Shown piece after piece: positions 1-9,524 of a stretch of 32,500 bases of DNA (positions within the stretch are counted from its first letter, which is position 1; each line of letters starts with the position of its first letter). Below the pieces are notes generated by a model, which was not told the DNA's origin, ran no database searches, and worked only from the letters and a program-made list of their open reading frames with translations. The translations under genes were made by a program, and so were the position numbers. The stretch is from Prorocentrum cordatum (Eukaryota; Sar; Dinophyceae; Prorocentrales; Prorocentraceae), in contig CAUYUJ010021163.1 of the NCBI GenBank assembly GCA_963575745.1, positions 74,591 to 107,090 on the forward strand. The letters are read 5' to 3'.

Positions 1-524
1 AGAAGGCTGTGCTCGGGAACTTCGGGATGGCGTGTCGCTCCGCCAGTTCCGGGCCACCACGCTTCGACGCGACGCGCTACCCACTCCTCGGTTCCCGAGC
101 ATCCGCGCCTCGCGCTCTCCCGAGCCTCCCGCCCCGCAGAGCGGAGCGGCACGCTGTCCGCCTGTCCGCTCGCCAGGCACAGCATGTCGCCAGGGCCGCC
201 GCCGCGACACTCTGAGCAAACAGTCCCGACCGTATGATCATGTTATCGGCCGGCACCTCTCCCGCCACCGGATAGCCCGGGCTATCGCCGAACAGAAAAA
301 GGCGATCTCCTGACCCTGCCGCTGCCAGTGCCACGGCTAGGCGATCGACGCTCGATCCATACTCCTGCTGCTGCTGCCCCCCCCCACTCTCGGCGCGGGG
401 TGCAGCACGGCATGGATCGAGAGGCGTGGCCTCAGAGGGCAGGACTCTATATCCATATTCCGCTCTGGCCCCTGGTGGGGTTCGGTAGCAAATCATGGGA
501 GCCTGGTGCACCCTCTTGATTCCG
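1..524. other. unassigned GC-rich sequence
   Basis: No gene, RNA or repeat can be supported here. Both strands have reading frames of 60-150 codons, but their composition (R, A, P, G and S rich) is what GC-rich non-coding DNA gives. A short CTG run lies near 365-378. Confidence 0.5.
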
Positions 525-658
525 TCGTTAGCGTCGACTAGCGTCGATTTGCGTCTGGGAGTCGATCAGATGACGCCGATTTAGCGTCGGCTAGCGTCGA
601 TTAGTGTCGATTTAGCGTCGATCAGCGCCGATTTAGCGTCGACTAGCGTCGACTCGCA
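525..658 (+). repeat. degenerate 10-11 bp tandem repeat (TAGCGTCGAT type)
   Basis: About a dozen units of TAGCGTCGAT or TAGCGTCGACT follow one another with small length changes and point differences. The unit alternates between 10 and 11 bp, so no reading frame is kept. Confidence 0.75.
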
Positions 659-2090
659 AAGGCAGAATCTGGCCCGCTGCCACTGCATGAGAGCCGCGGC
701 TCGCTTCGTCTCGGCTCGACGTGCGCCCAGCTCGGTGCGGGCTGTCCTGTTCCCAGACGTCCAGCGTCTCGCAGACATCGTGACGGAGGTTTTTCATAGT
801 TTCGGCCTCTCTGGGCCCTTGCCTGGCCTCGGGACTGTCGGAAATCGGTTCGGGGCGAGAATCCGGCCCCAGGGAAGTGGTCGACAGGTCGGTGGCCCTC
901 GTCTCGAAAAAGTCGTGACGCCAGATGTCTGTGCTCGCGTCGTAGACTGGTTCGGTTCGGCCGGTTCGGTTCGGTTCGGCCGGCTTTGCCGTTGCCGCCC
1001 ACGCCCCCGTCCGGGGAGCCGTTGAAAGGCTCCGCCCGCCTCGGGACTCTGTCTTGGTCGCCCTCATGGTTCTGATAGAGAAACGATGCCAACGGGCTCG
1101 AGCCCAAGTGACTACAGCGACGGTTGTTATACATGCTCCGCGTGCGGATCATATCGTAAAAATCAAGGGGTTTAGTATTACAAGCAATGATGCATTTATG
1201 CATTGACTTGTCAGCAAATTAATCATGTATTAAAAATCCAATGTAGTCAACATCCTAGGTATTAAAACCTGCCCTGTATAGAGTGGGGCCGCTGTTGTTG
1301 GCAGCAGCTTCTGCCGGCGTGCGCCCCGGAGCCGGACCTTCGCGTTTTGTCGCTGGCTGCCTCCGTGCAGGTGGAGGGCGTCGGATTCCTCGGGGCGGCT
1401 GTCGCTCGTGGCCGACGGGTAGGCTGAGAGGGCGGTCTGCAGAGGTCGGAAGTGGAGGCTGATGTCCGTCGGGACCCAGTGTTGCTGGAGTCGTGTGCTC
1501 ATGAGTCGTGGTACTCGCTCCCGTAGTAGGCTCGATGCGCGTTTTTGCTGCTGTTTGCTCTCAGCACTCTGATCGCTACGGTCGTGGTTGACGAAACTCA
1601 GCTGGCGTTTCTGCTTTCAAGCCCCGGTGGGAATCCCTAGGGCGCTCGCACACTCCTGCCAACAAGCTTGGCCCAAAGATGGGCATGACAGTTGCCGAAG
1701 CTGTCCTTGCGTGAAGTCTTCCCACGCCCAGCATCAGCCGTGGTGCAGTGGCCCTTGACCTTCCGAAGAGAGACAGACCCGCCTCCCCCCCCCGAACTCG
1801 CCCAGGAGACGTCAGAAGACCCCGCCAGATGCACGACCATTCTGACGTGTGACGGGTGGTGGCAGACTCACCACGCTCCGCTGTTCCAAGAAGCACAACG
1901 CTTGAACTTGTGACAGCCCCTGCTCCTGCTCTCGCTCCTCCTCTGCGGTTTCAGGGGCGGTCCTCCCCATGAGCAGCGAACGTCGGCCCTCGCGGACATT
2001 CTTTCGCTTGAGGGAGCGAGCGGCAGCTGTTCCTTACGCTTTCTCTGGGAAGTCGAGATTTAATTTGTGAGACAAAGGGGGCTCCTTCCT
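659..2090. other. unassigned sequence with a TTCGG microsatellite and an AT-richer patch
   Basis: No gene is recognised. At about 948-982 there are short GGTTCGGTTCGG runs. A patch at about 1135-1260 is much more AT-rich than its surroundings and holds two ATGCAT palindromes close together near 1190-1203. Reading frames at 1576-1913 on both strands have no recognisable domain. Confidence 0.45.
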
Positions 2091-2279
2091 TATTCAGGGT
2101 TACTTCTGATGGCGCTTCGACTGTACCTTGAGCCCCAAAGTTTTGTTGCGTTCAGCTTGGCTTGACTGCGCCCCCCCCCCTCGGGCATTCCGCTCCGCTC
2201 CGTCCGCTCCTCTGCCCGCTCCTCCTGGCATCCCGTCGGCCTCCTCGTCTCGCTCCTCCTCTCATCGCCCTCCTCGCCA

Positions 2280-2312
2280 TCCACGCTCCTCCTCCTCCTC
2301 CTCCTCCTCCTC

Positions 2313-2345
<33 letters not shown>

Positions 2346-2348
2346 TCC
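2280..2348 (+). repeat. (CTC)n microsatellite
   Basis: An almost perfect CTC/TCC run sits inside a wider pyrimidine-rich stretch (about 2165-2400). Downstream, at 2590-2760, the plus strand becomes purine-rich (GGAGGGAGGAGCGAGG type). The region therefore switches from pyrimidine-rich to purine-rich on one strand, and no gene was found in it. Confidence 0.85.
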
Positions 2349-2880
2349 TCCCCCTCACCCTCCTTCCTCCTCTGCCCGCCCCTCTCTGCCCTCCGCGTTC
2401 GCTCCTGCCCTGCCCGTTCGAGCTCGCTCCTCGCCCGCCCTTCGACGCCCTCCCGCGCCGGGGGCCACAGAGCGGCGCGGGCGCAGCGTCCCCCCCCCCA
2501 GGCGGGCATCCGCGTCCGGCGGGCGTAGGAGCGCCCGCCCCGGGGCGGCGGCAGCTGCAGTGGTCGCCGCGAGCCACGGGGGCCCACTGGGGGGGGGGAG
2601 GCGCGAGAGGGGGGAGGAGCGAGGAGGGAGGAGCGAGGAGGGAGGGTCCTGGGAGGAGGTCGAGGGTCCTCGAGGGGGAGGGTCGAGGGAGATGGGGTTG
2701 GAGGCTGGAGGAGCGAGCGGGGAGGAGAGAGGGCGAGGAGGGGGAGGGGGCATCGATGGAGGGGATCGAGGAGGGTCCCCCATCTTGTTTTGCAGGTGGG
2801 AGTAGGGAGGAGGGAGAGGAGGAGACTGTACAGATGCCACAAACGTCAGCATTACAGTCACAATCGCCCTCATCGGCGGC

Positions 2881-3075
<195 letters not shown>

Positions 3076-3189
3076 ATCATCATCACCCACAACCCTCAAG
3101 GAGGAATGAGGAACAGGAGGGAGGAGGGGGGGAGGAGAACGAGGAGAAGGAATAGGAGGAATATGGAGGTTCCGCTCCTGGGCGTAAGA

Positions 3190-4625
3190 CGCTGGGGCAA
3201 GGGGTGAGACGTTTCAGGAGGAGTGCGGAAGGGTCTGGAGGAATGGGAGAACCCCAGAGGATTGGGAGGAGTGCGGAGGGTTGAGGGGAAATGGGACGGT
3301 TGTGGGAGGTGAGGAAGGAGTGCGGAGGCGTGGGGAGGACTGGGAGGGTTGCGGAGGTTTCGGGGGGAGTGCGGATGGGTGGGGAGGAATGGGATGGTGG
3401 AGGAAATCTCTTTCGGGAGGAGTGCGGAAGGGGTGGGGAGGAATGGGGCGGTTGCAGAAGGTTTGGGAGGAGTGCGGAGGGATGTGGAAGGATGAAAGGG
3501 TTGCGAAGGTGTCGGGAGGAGTGCGGAAGGGCGTGGAGGAATGGGAGGGTTGCGGAGGTCTCTTTCGGGAGGTGTGCGGAGGAGTGGGGAGGAATGGGAC
3601 GGTTTCACAAGGTTTGGGAGGAGTGCGAGGGGATGTGGAGGCATGGGAGGGTTGCGGAAGTTTCGGGAGGAGTGCGGAGGGGTGTGGAGGAATGGGGGGA
3701 GGTGCGGATATGTGCGGATGTCCCGGGAGGAGTGCGGGGGAGTGGGGAGACATGGAAGGGCTCCGGAGGTTTCGGGGGGAGTGCGGACGGATGTGGAGGA
3801 ATGGGACGGTTGTGGAGGTTTCGGGAGGAGTGCGGAGGGGCCTGGAGGAATGGGGGAGGTGCGGGTGTCTGGGAGGAGTGCAGAGGGATGTGGAATGATA
3901 AAAGGGTTGCGGAGGTTTCGGGAGGAGTGCGGAGGGATGTGGGGGAATGGGAGGGTTGCGGAGGTTTTGGGAGGAGTGCGGAGGGATGTGGAGAGATGGT
4001 AGAGTTGCGGATGTTCGGGAAAAGTGCGGAGGGGTGGAGAGACTGGCAGGATTGCGGAGGTTTCGGGAAGAGTTCGGAGGGGTGTGGAGGACTGGGACGG
4101 TTGCGGAAGGTTTGGGAGGAGTGCGCAGGGTGGGGGGGAATGGGACGGATCGCGGATGTTCGGGAGGAGTGCGGAGGGGCGGAACGAATTCGAAGGGCTC
4201 CGGAGGTTTCGGGAGGAGTGCGGAGGGATGTGGGGGAATGGGAGACTTGCGGAGGTTTTGGGAAGAATGCGGCGGGGTGTGGAGGAATGGGAGAGTTGCG
4301 GATGTTCGGGAAGAGTGCGGAGGGGTGAGAAGAATGGCAGGATTGCGGAGTTTCTGGGAAGACTGCGGAGGGGTCTGGGGGAATGGGACGGTTGCGGAAG
4401 GTTCGGGAGGAGTGCGGAGGGGTGGGGGGGAGTGGGGCGGTTGCGGAGGTTTCGGGTGGAGTGCGGAAGGGCGTGGAGCAGTTGGGAATAGTGCGGAGGG
4501 GCGTGGAGGAATGAGAGGTTTCGGAATTTTTGTTGGCGGAGTGCGGTGGGGTGCGGACGACTGCAGGGGAGTGGCGAGGACTGGGAAGGAGTGGGGGGCC
4601 TGCGGAGGAGTTGGGAGTGAATGGA
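3190..4625 (+). repeat. minisatellite, unit about 49 bp (GGAGGAGTGCGGAGG type)
   Basis: The unit reads roughly as GGAGTGCGGAGGGGTGTGG, then AGGAATGGGAGGGTTGCGG, then AGGTTTCGG. Spacing measured on one clean pair of units is 49 bp, with variants shortened or lengthened by partial blocks. About 28 copies of the GAGTGCGGA core can be followed. The array is purine-rich on the plus strand and stop-poor in most frames, giving 345 codons on plus and about 555 codons in two minus frames. Because 49 is not a multiple of 3, each unit shifts the frame, so a protein would not keep a repeated motif in register. I treat the long frames as non-coding. Confidence 0.85.
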
Positions 4626-4869
4626 ATTTAACGGAATGCAGCGGGGGGCCTCTGTCGTAGACCTCGCCCGAGAGGGCCTCCAGGGGGGCCTTACGAAGAT
4701 CCACGGGGGCTCCAAGACGACCCCCAAAGAGGCTCCACGCGGACTGACGGACGGGCCCAGAGGCGACAGCACTGGCATCGTCGACGGTGATGGTCGGAGT
4801 CGTGCCGGGCCAGAAGCACGACGTGCCCGTGGCGGTCGTGCAACGCTCTAGGGGTCTGCCGAAATTGTC
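4626..4869. other. unassigned spacer
   Basis: GC-rich sequence between the 49-bp array and the lone 77-bp repeat copy. No gene or clear repeat is seen. Confidence 0.4.
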
Positions 4870-4930
4870 GGGGCGCGGCATGCGGAGTCAGCCATCGGGG
4901 CCTTCCGTGGAGTTCCCGATGGGGCAACGA
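4870..4930 (-). repeat. solitary inverted copy of the 77-bp repeat
   Basis: Read on the minus strand, this stretch matches the core of the tandem unit found at 11969-12930: TCGTTGCCCCATCGGGAACT, then CCACGGAAGGCCCC, then CCGCATGC. By eye 49 of 61 positions agree with a unit of the array. It lies about 7 kb from the array, in the opposite orientation, just beyond the 3' end of the Rep-like gene. Confidence 0.7.
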
Positions 4931-5019
4931 GGTGTGGCAACGACGATAATGGCGACAGTGATGATGGCGATGATGGTGATGATGTCTGCGCGCAGCGACC
5001 CCAATCGCACGCGGCAGGA

Positions 5020-6554
5020 CTACTTGGGCTTGAACTTAAGAGCCTCGCTTGTGACGAGGGTCGAGAAACAGCGCGGGCACGGCACTAGCTTCGGGGCCGG
5101 CGGCTTGGGAATCGGCACAGTGAATAAATACAGTTTCAGCCGCCGGAGCAGCATGCCAGCCTGCCCCTGCGGGCGCTGCGACGACTCGGACGAGAGGCCC
5201 GCCAGCGCCGTCTCGGGGCAGGTGACAAAAATCGGGGCGGACCCCATGTACACCTTGTGCCCGACGTGCTGGTTCTGGGGCATGGTGATGGGCACGGGCT
5301 TGCCCTCCAGCCACAGGAGCTGGATGGACAGGGGAAGGTCCTCATCGATGAACATCCACTCGTCCAGCACCGCGGCCTTGGCCTTGTCCAAGCCGTGGAG
5401 GCAAAACTGCCCCCCGCCTGGCCTCTCCTGCACGTGCTCACCGCCGAACAGCGGCCGAACCGCCGAGAAGAGAAGAGACTTCCCCTCTCCGCCGAAGCGC
5501 CCAGCCAAGGTGACCACCGGGGCCGCCTCGGACCGACCGTGCTTCAGGGACATCAAGATGCTGCTGCACAGGTCGGGGACGTCGATGCGATTCATCGACA
5601 GGCTTTCGCGGACGTGGTGCAACCAGCGGCCGCCGCAAACGCAAGGCGTCCGCAAGGCCTCCTTGAACTGTTGCATGACGGGTTTCGTCGCGTCTTCGAG
5701 GAAGCTGTCCACGTTCTCCCACGCCCAGGCCTTGTCGATGATCTTCTCCAGCACGTGCTCGTTCTTGAACATCCAGGCAACCACCTTGTGCGAGCAGGAC
5801 GTCTTAGCGTACGCCATCAACTTGCGCACTGCGTGGGGGTCGTCCGGAGTATTCCGGATCCCAGACCTGACCACTATCGGCCACAGGTCCACTTCCTCGA
5901 CGCGAGGCTCTGGCTTCCCCTTCTCGCCCTCGACCTGCTCCCGCGCGGTCCTGCGCTTCTCCAAAGCGCGGGCGGTCGTCGGCTCCCTCTTCGCCGCGGA
6001 CAGCGGCGGGTGGTCCGCGGGCCAAGCCAAGTAGTCAACGTCCAGGGCGCTCCGCGGCTTCTTGGGCGTCGCGTTCGCGCAGTGCCCGACGGCCGACCAG
6101 TGCCCGTCGTGGCTGCAGGACCAGTGAGAGGCGAGTTGGTACCTGTTGAGCAAGGCCCGCTTCACGGTCAGGAACTTGCTCTTCTTGCCCAGGTGCAAGG
6201 CCACGTGGTAGTGCGCCCGCCGGACGCCTGCCACTGGCGCGTGGTATTCTTTGAATGCCACCAGCTTCTTGACCCCGACGGGCGCGGCCCCCTGCCCGCG
6301 GTGGCTTGCGAGCCACGCGGGTCGGCGTCCGGAGCGCCGCAGCAATCCAGGAAAGCGTCGCGGACCTCCTCCCGCGAGAAAGCCGCTGGCGCTCTGAGAC
6401 CCTCCTTGTCCGTGTGCGGCAGAGTCACCAAGTAGACCTCCCGCGAGGCGTTCCTGTTCTCCTCGCCGACGACGTGCTCGAGGAGCGCCGTCTGCTGGCT
6501 CTGCTTCCCCACGAGCCTGCGGCGCTTCTCTGGCCTGTCGACCGAGAGCGCCAT
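5020..6554 (-). pseudogene. Rep-like HUH endonuclease / SF3 helicase, one frameshift
   Basis: Rep proteins of this type nick DNA at a replication origin and unwind it for rolling-circle replication. The proposed start is the ATG at 6552-6554 (MALSVDRPEKRRRL), because the next 90 residues include a motif I-like LVTLPH. The frame then changes once between about 6265 and 6300, near a run of five G. The second frame begins near GVKKLVAFKEYH, carries the HUH histidines as HYH (6205-6213), and runs to the stop at 5020. The helicase part has Walker A GRFGGEGKS (5476-5502), a Walker B-like VLDEW (5358-5372) and a motif C-like FVTCPE (about 5215-5240). Total length near 510 residues fits a complete Rep. 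Where motif III is expected (AVGHCANATPKKP, about 6064-6090) a histidine occupies the usual tyrosine position. Codon use is GC-rich like its surroundings. A coding-competent intron is unlikely because there is no room at the frame change. An assembly error is the alternative to a pseudogene. Confidence 0.8.
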
Positions 6555-6689
6555 CCCCCCGCGCGACCCGGCCAGGGCCAGCCCCCGCCCCGCTGAGCCG
6601 ACATGCTACAGAGAAAAACGCAATGCGGACCGTCGGGGTCTTCGGGGGCATCGTAAACCGCCGCCTGGCTGCTCAGTTGGGGAGCTCGT

Positions 6690-6830
6690 TGCACCTGGCG
6701 TCGTCTGCGCACCTGTCGCACTTGAGCGCGCCCCGTTCACCTGGCGCGTGTGGCCCACCTGTCGCGTGCCGCGCACCTGTCGCACGCGGCGCACTTGGCG
6801 CGCCTGGTGCACCCCCTGCACCTCTGGGCG
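6690..6830 (+). repeat. short direct repeats (GCGCACCTGTCGCAC)
   Basis: The 15-mer GCGCACCTGTCGCAC occurs exactly at 6707-6721 and 6771-6785, with related CACCTGGCG and CACCTGTCGCG blocks between and after. The repeats lie between the Rep-like gene start and the foldback at 6877, where that gene's 5' flanking signals would be. Confidence 0.55.
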
Positions 6831-6876
6831 GGGTCGGCGGATCCTGTCCATGGATGCCGCTCGCGCGGCATTGTTG

Positions 6877-7096
6877 GACATGTGCAAACATGCATAACAA
6901 CCATACTGAACCTACAGTAAACCATCAGTGAACCAACAGTGAACCAACAGTGAACCATTGCAAATTACATAGTGAACCTCATTTTTTATAAAAAGAAGTT
7001 CCCTACTCTTTTTTAATGGAATTCGAGGTTCATTATGGTTTCTACGAAGGTTCACTGTTGGTTCACTGTTGGTTCACTATGTTTTTTTTGCATGTC
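6877..7096. repeat. AT-rich foldback with 3+3 inverted 11-bp iterons
   Basis: The left arm has three head-to-tail CAGTGAACCAA units at 6926-6958. The right arm has the inverse, three TTGGTTCACTG-type units at 7047-7079. The arms agree at 31 of 33 positions around an axis at 7002.5. An inner pair, CATAGTGAACCTC (6968-6980) and GAGGTTCATTATG (7025-7037), shares the same axis with 12 of 13 matches. Weaker related units (ACTGAACC, CAGTAAACC) extend the left side, and GACATG/CATGTC may mark the ends. The sequence is much more AT-rich than its surroundings. It lies about 320 bp upstream of the Rep-like start. It may be a foldback or MITE-like element, or an origin-like iteron array. No target-site duplication is obvious. 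Confidence 0.8.
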
Positions 7097-7419
7097 TCGT
7101 GCGAGGGGCTCTCTGGGGCCGCCAGGGCGCCGGCGCCTGGGGGGCCTCGGCGGACAGAATCATAATGCCAAGATCAGGTACTTTCGATTACGTCTGCTGG
7201 CCCTGTAGCCGCAAGGGCGGTGGACGCACGGATTGGTCTTGATCGTGGACCGCGACTGGCTCCCTTCCCGCGCCCCACGTCGCTCGCGCGGGTCAACCGA
7301 GGCGCGGGCCGCTACGGGCCGCCCGCCGCCCCGGCCCGCTGCGGTCTGCGCCGCGGTCGCCCGCCGCCCTGGCCCGCCGCGAATCGCGCCGCGGCCGCCC
7401 GACGAAACCGCGCGCGCGC
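7097..7419. other. unassigned GC-rich spacer
   Basis: This is the sequence between the foldback and the 3' end of the transposase. I could not find a terminal inverted repeat matching the far side of the transposase. Confidence 0.4.
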
Positions 7420-8639
7420 TCAGTTCCCACCGCCCTCGGCGAAGTGGCCGCCCTTCGCCTCGACCAACAAGCCGCAGCGCTTGTGCAGGCTGCCCATGAT
7501 GCTGTGGATGTACTCAGAAGGCGTCGCCAACGCCGTGCGGCGCAGCCGGGCCAGGTACTGCGCCCGCGTCTCCGTCTTGCTCGCGGGCCAGTCCTTCTCC
7601 TGCCCCCTCATGCGCTTGTTCAGATTGGCCCAGAAGGCGAAATCAAGCGGCATCAGATCAGGGGACCGCTTCGGCAAGTCCAACGTCTGGATGCCAGCGG
7701 ACTTCTTCGCCGCCATGCCCGAGCGAGATTTGTAGCCCGTGGGGTCGTTGTCTTCCATGACGCGGAACTTGCCGCGCACGGAAGGGTAGGCCCTCTTCAA
7801 AGCGGGCTGGAGCGCCCCCGAGTACATTCGCCCCGCGGCTGCGGCGTTCCACCTGCCGACCACCTGGTGCCACATCAACACCTTGCCCGCGCCGATGGCG
7901 CACGCGATGGTCACGGAGCCCTTGCCCGAACTCTGCTTCAGAACCTGGGGGCGAGCCAAATCAGAGCGCGCCGTCGGCCACTGGCCTGGCGCTGAGTGGC
8001 CGCGGCGCGGTCTCCGATTTGCGCCAGCCCGAGAACCTTAGGGTTGCTCGGCTTGACGTGGCCCACGGAGAAGTCCCGCTTGCGCTTCCTGTACACCCCG
8101 CGAACCTTGCGCTTTGCCGCCACCTTCCTGTACTTCGCATTGGGCAGCACCTGGAACACCTTGTTGTCCATGCACGCGTGGACGTACTGTGACCACTGGC
8201 TGGGGCTCCGGTGCTTGTGCTCGCGGGCCCACTGCAGGCGCTCCTTCTTGTCCCCATCAGAAAGGTCAGGCTTCTCGTACAGCGGGCGGAACTGGTAGCC
8301 ATTCTCAGCAAACGCGCGGCGCACTGTCTTGATGTCGCATTTCAACTTCATCTCGGACTTCAGCATGGCTGCCGTCACTTCCTTTGTGCCGCCCGAGGAC
8401 TTCAGAAGCTTCTTGTAAGCGCGCTGGGCAGCGAGAAACCCTTTGGGGGTGCGGATGGAATGCTTCGGGCGGCCCTTGGACTTCTTGGTCGTGTTCTTTT
8501 TGAACAAATGCTTCGAGACGGTGTCCGTGGAGCGGCTCAAGGCCGCGGCGATCCTCTTGACGCCCATGCCGCTGTCATGCAAGCGGCGCATTGCGACGTG
8601 CTCGTCGGCAGATACATGAGTGAAGGATTTCGGCGACAT
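7420..8639 (-). pseudogene. mariner/Tc1-like (IS630 superfamily) DDE transposase, frameshifted
   Basis: The enzyme would cut and reinsert a TIR transposon. The chosen start is the ATG at 8637-8639 (MSPKSFTHVSADEHVAMRRL), just before a helix-turn-helix (IAAALSRSTDTVSKHL). A basic linker and a region with the first catalytic acid (CMDNKVFQVL, around 8160) follow. This frame continues to a stop at 7938. The catalytic core resumes in another frame from about 7959: IACAIGAGKVLMWH, VMEDNDPTGYKS with the second aspartate, and KRSPDLMPLDFAFW with the third. By my count 35 residues separate the last two acids, as in mariner-type DD(34-37)D enzymes. The combined length of about 400 residues is near full size. 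All three acids are kept, so the break between about 7938 and 7990 looks like the main lesion. An unrecognised intron or an assembly error remains possible. Confidence 0.82.
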
Positions 8640-8745
8640 TCTCCGGCTGTGGAGACAACGACGGGCCAAATGCGCTCGGTCCAGAAAGCGCTGCGGTCAT
8701 CCTTCCAACGGGGGCATCCTGAAAATGGATGCAGTCCAGTGAGCG

Positions 8746-8771
8746 AGGGCATCCTATATCTCGGATGCCCT
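8746..8771. repeat. 9-bp hairpin followed by a T run
   Basis: AGGGCATCC (8746-8754) pairs perfectly with GGATGCCCT (8763-8771) across an 8-nt loop, and six T residues begin at 8771. Related GCATCC/GGATGC words occur just before it (8713-8732). It lies about 110 bp upstream of the transposase start. It resembles a bacterial terminator by shape only. Confidence 0.6.
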
Positions 8772-8859
8772 TTTTTCCATTAGTAGCGCCATAGGTTCGG
8801 GTGGCTTCTGTCCGTGAAAATGGTCTAGATCTGCGCGACATGCGCGCGCAGGTGCGCAA

Positions 8860-8883
8860 GGGGGATCCATTTTGGGATCCCCC
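8860..8883. repeat. 9-bp perfect hairpin GGGGGATCC/GGATCCCCC
   Basis: The arms are 8860-8868 and 8875-8883 with a 6-nt loop. It lies just before the 12-bp repeat array and could mark an element edge, but no partner was found on the other side of the transposase. Confidence 0.6.
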
Positions 8884-8889
8884 CTCGCT

Positions 8890-9362
8890 GCTGCTTCGTC
8901 GGCTGCCCTGTGGCTGTATCGTTGGCTGCCTGGTTCCTGGTGGCCTGCCTGCTCGGCTGCCTGTTGGCTGCCTTGCTGGCTGCCTCGATGGCTGCCTCGT
9001 TGGCTGCTTTGTTGGCTGTCTCGTTGGCTGCCTCGTTGGTTGTCTCGTTGGCTGCCTCGTTGGTTGCCTTGCCGGGTGCTGTGTCGGTGGCCTCGTTGGT
9101 GGCCTCGTTGGTTGCCTTGCTGGCTGCCCTGTCGACCGCCTCGCTGCCTGGCTGGCTGCCTCGTGGGCTACCTCGTTGGCTGCCTCGTGCCTCGTGGGCT
9201 ACCTCGTTGGCCGCCTCGCTGGCTGCTTCGCCAGTTGCCTCGACGGCTGTTTTTTTGGCTGCCCCGCGGGCTGCCTCGTCGGAGGCCTCGTTGGCCGCCT
9301 CGCTGGGTGCCTCGTAGGCTGCTTCGTTGGCTGCCTTGTTGGCTGCCTCGCCAGCTGCTTTC
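8890..9362 (+). repeat. 12-bp tandem repeat (GGCTGCCTCGTT)
   Basis: About 38 units of GGCTGCCTCGTT and variants. Because 12 is a multiple of 3, each plus frame encodes a 4-residue repeat (GCLV, WLPR or AASL), and the minus strand reads as a QPTR/QPTK repeat over 69 codons. All three plus frames are open for 130 codons or more. No signal, start context or flanking domain favours any frame, so I do not call a gene. Confidence 0.85.
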
Positions 9363-9524
9363 CTGAAAGCCTACAAGACAACGCCCCCATCAATATCACG
9401 AGCAAGCGCCTATCAATCTGCCATGGCGACGATGAAGGGAGCGTGGTAACCCAGGACCCGAGGACGGCGAACGAAGGAACAGCATGTGCAGAGAAAAAAT
9501 CGCAATCATGTGTATGCGCTGACT

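Noticed and set aside
1173-1181. TAGTATTAC, identical to a nonanucleotide found at the nick site of some CRESS-DNA virus origins
   Set aside because: There is no stem around it, it is 4 kb from the Rep-like gene, and a given 9-mer is expected about once in four windows of this size on two strands.
3096-4881. Two long proline- and serine-rich minus frames of about 555 codons
   Set aside because: They come from a stop-poor 49-bp repeat that rotates frame each unit.
5257-6435. 392-codon plus-strand frame opposite the Rep-like gene
   Set aside because: It is the antisense shadow of a GC-rich coding sequence and has no recognisable domain.
5300-6651. Reading of the Rep frame upstream of about 6300, starting at 6651
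   Set aside because: That part of the frame is R/G/A/P-rich with no motif, while the other frame from 6554 carries the motif I-like segment. I therefore moved the start and inferred a frameshift.
8746-8776. Rho-independent terminator
   Set aside because: The hairpin plus T run has the shape, but the context is eukaryotic and no gene ends into it.
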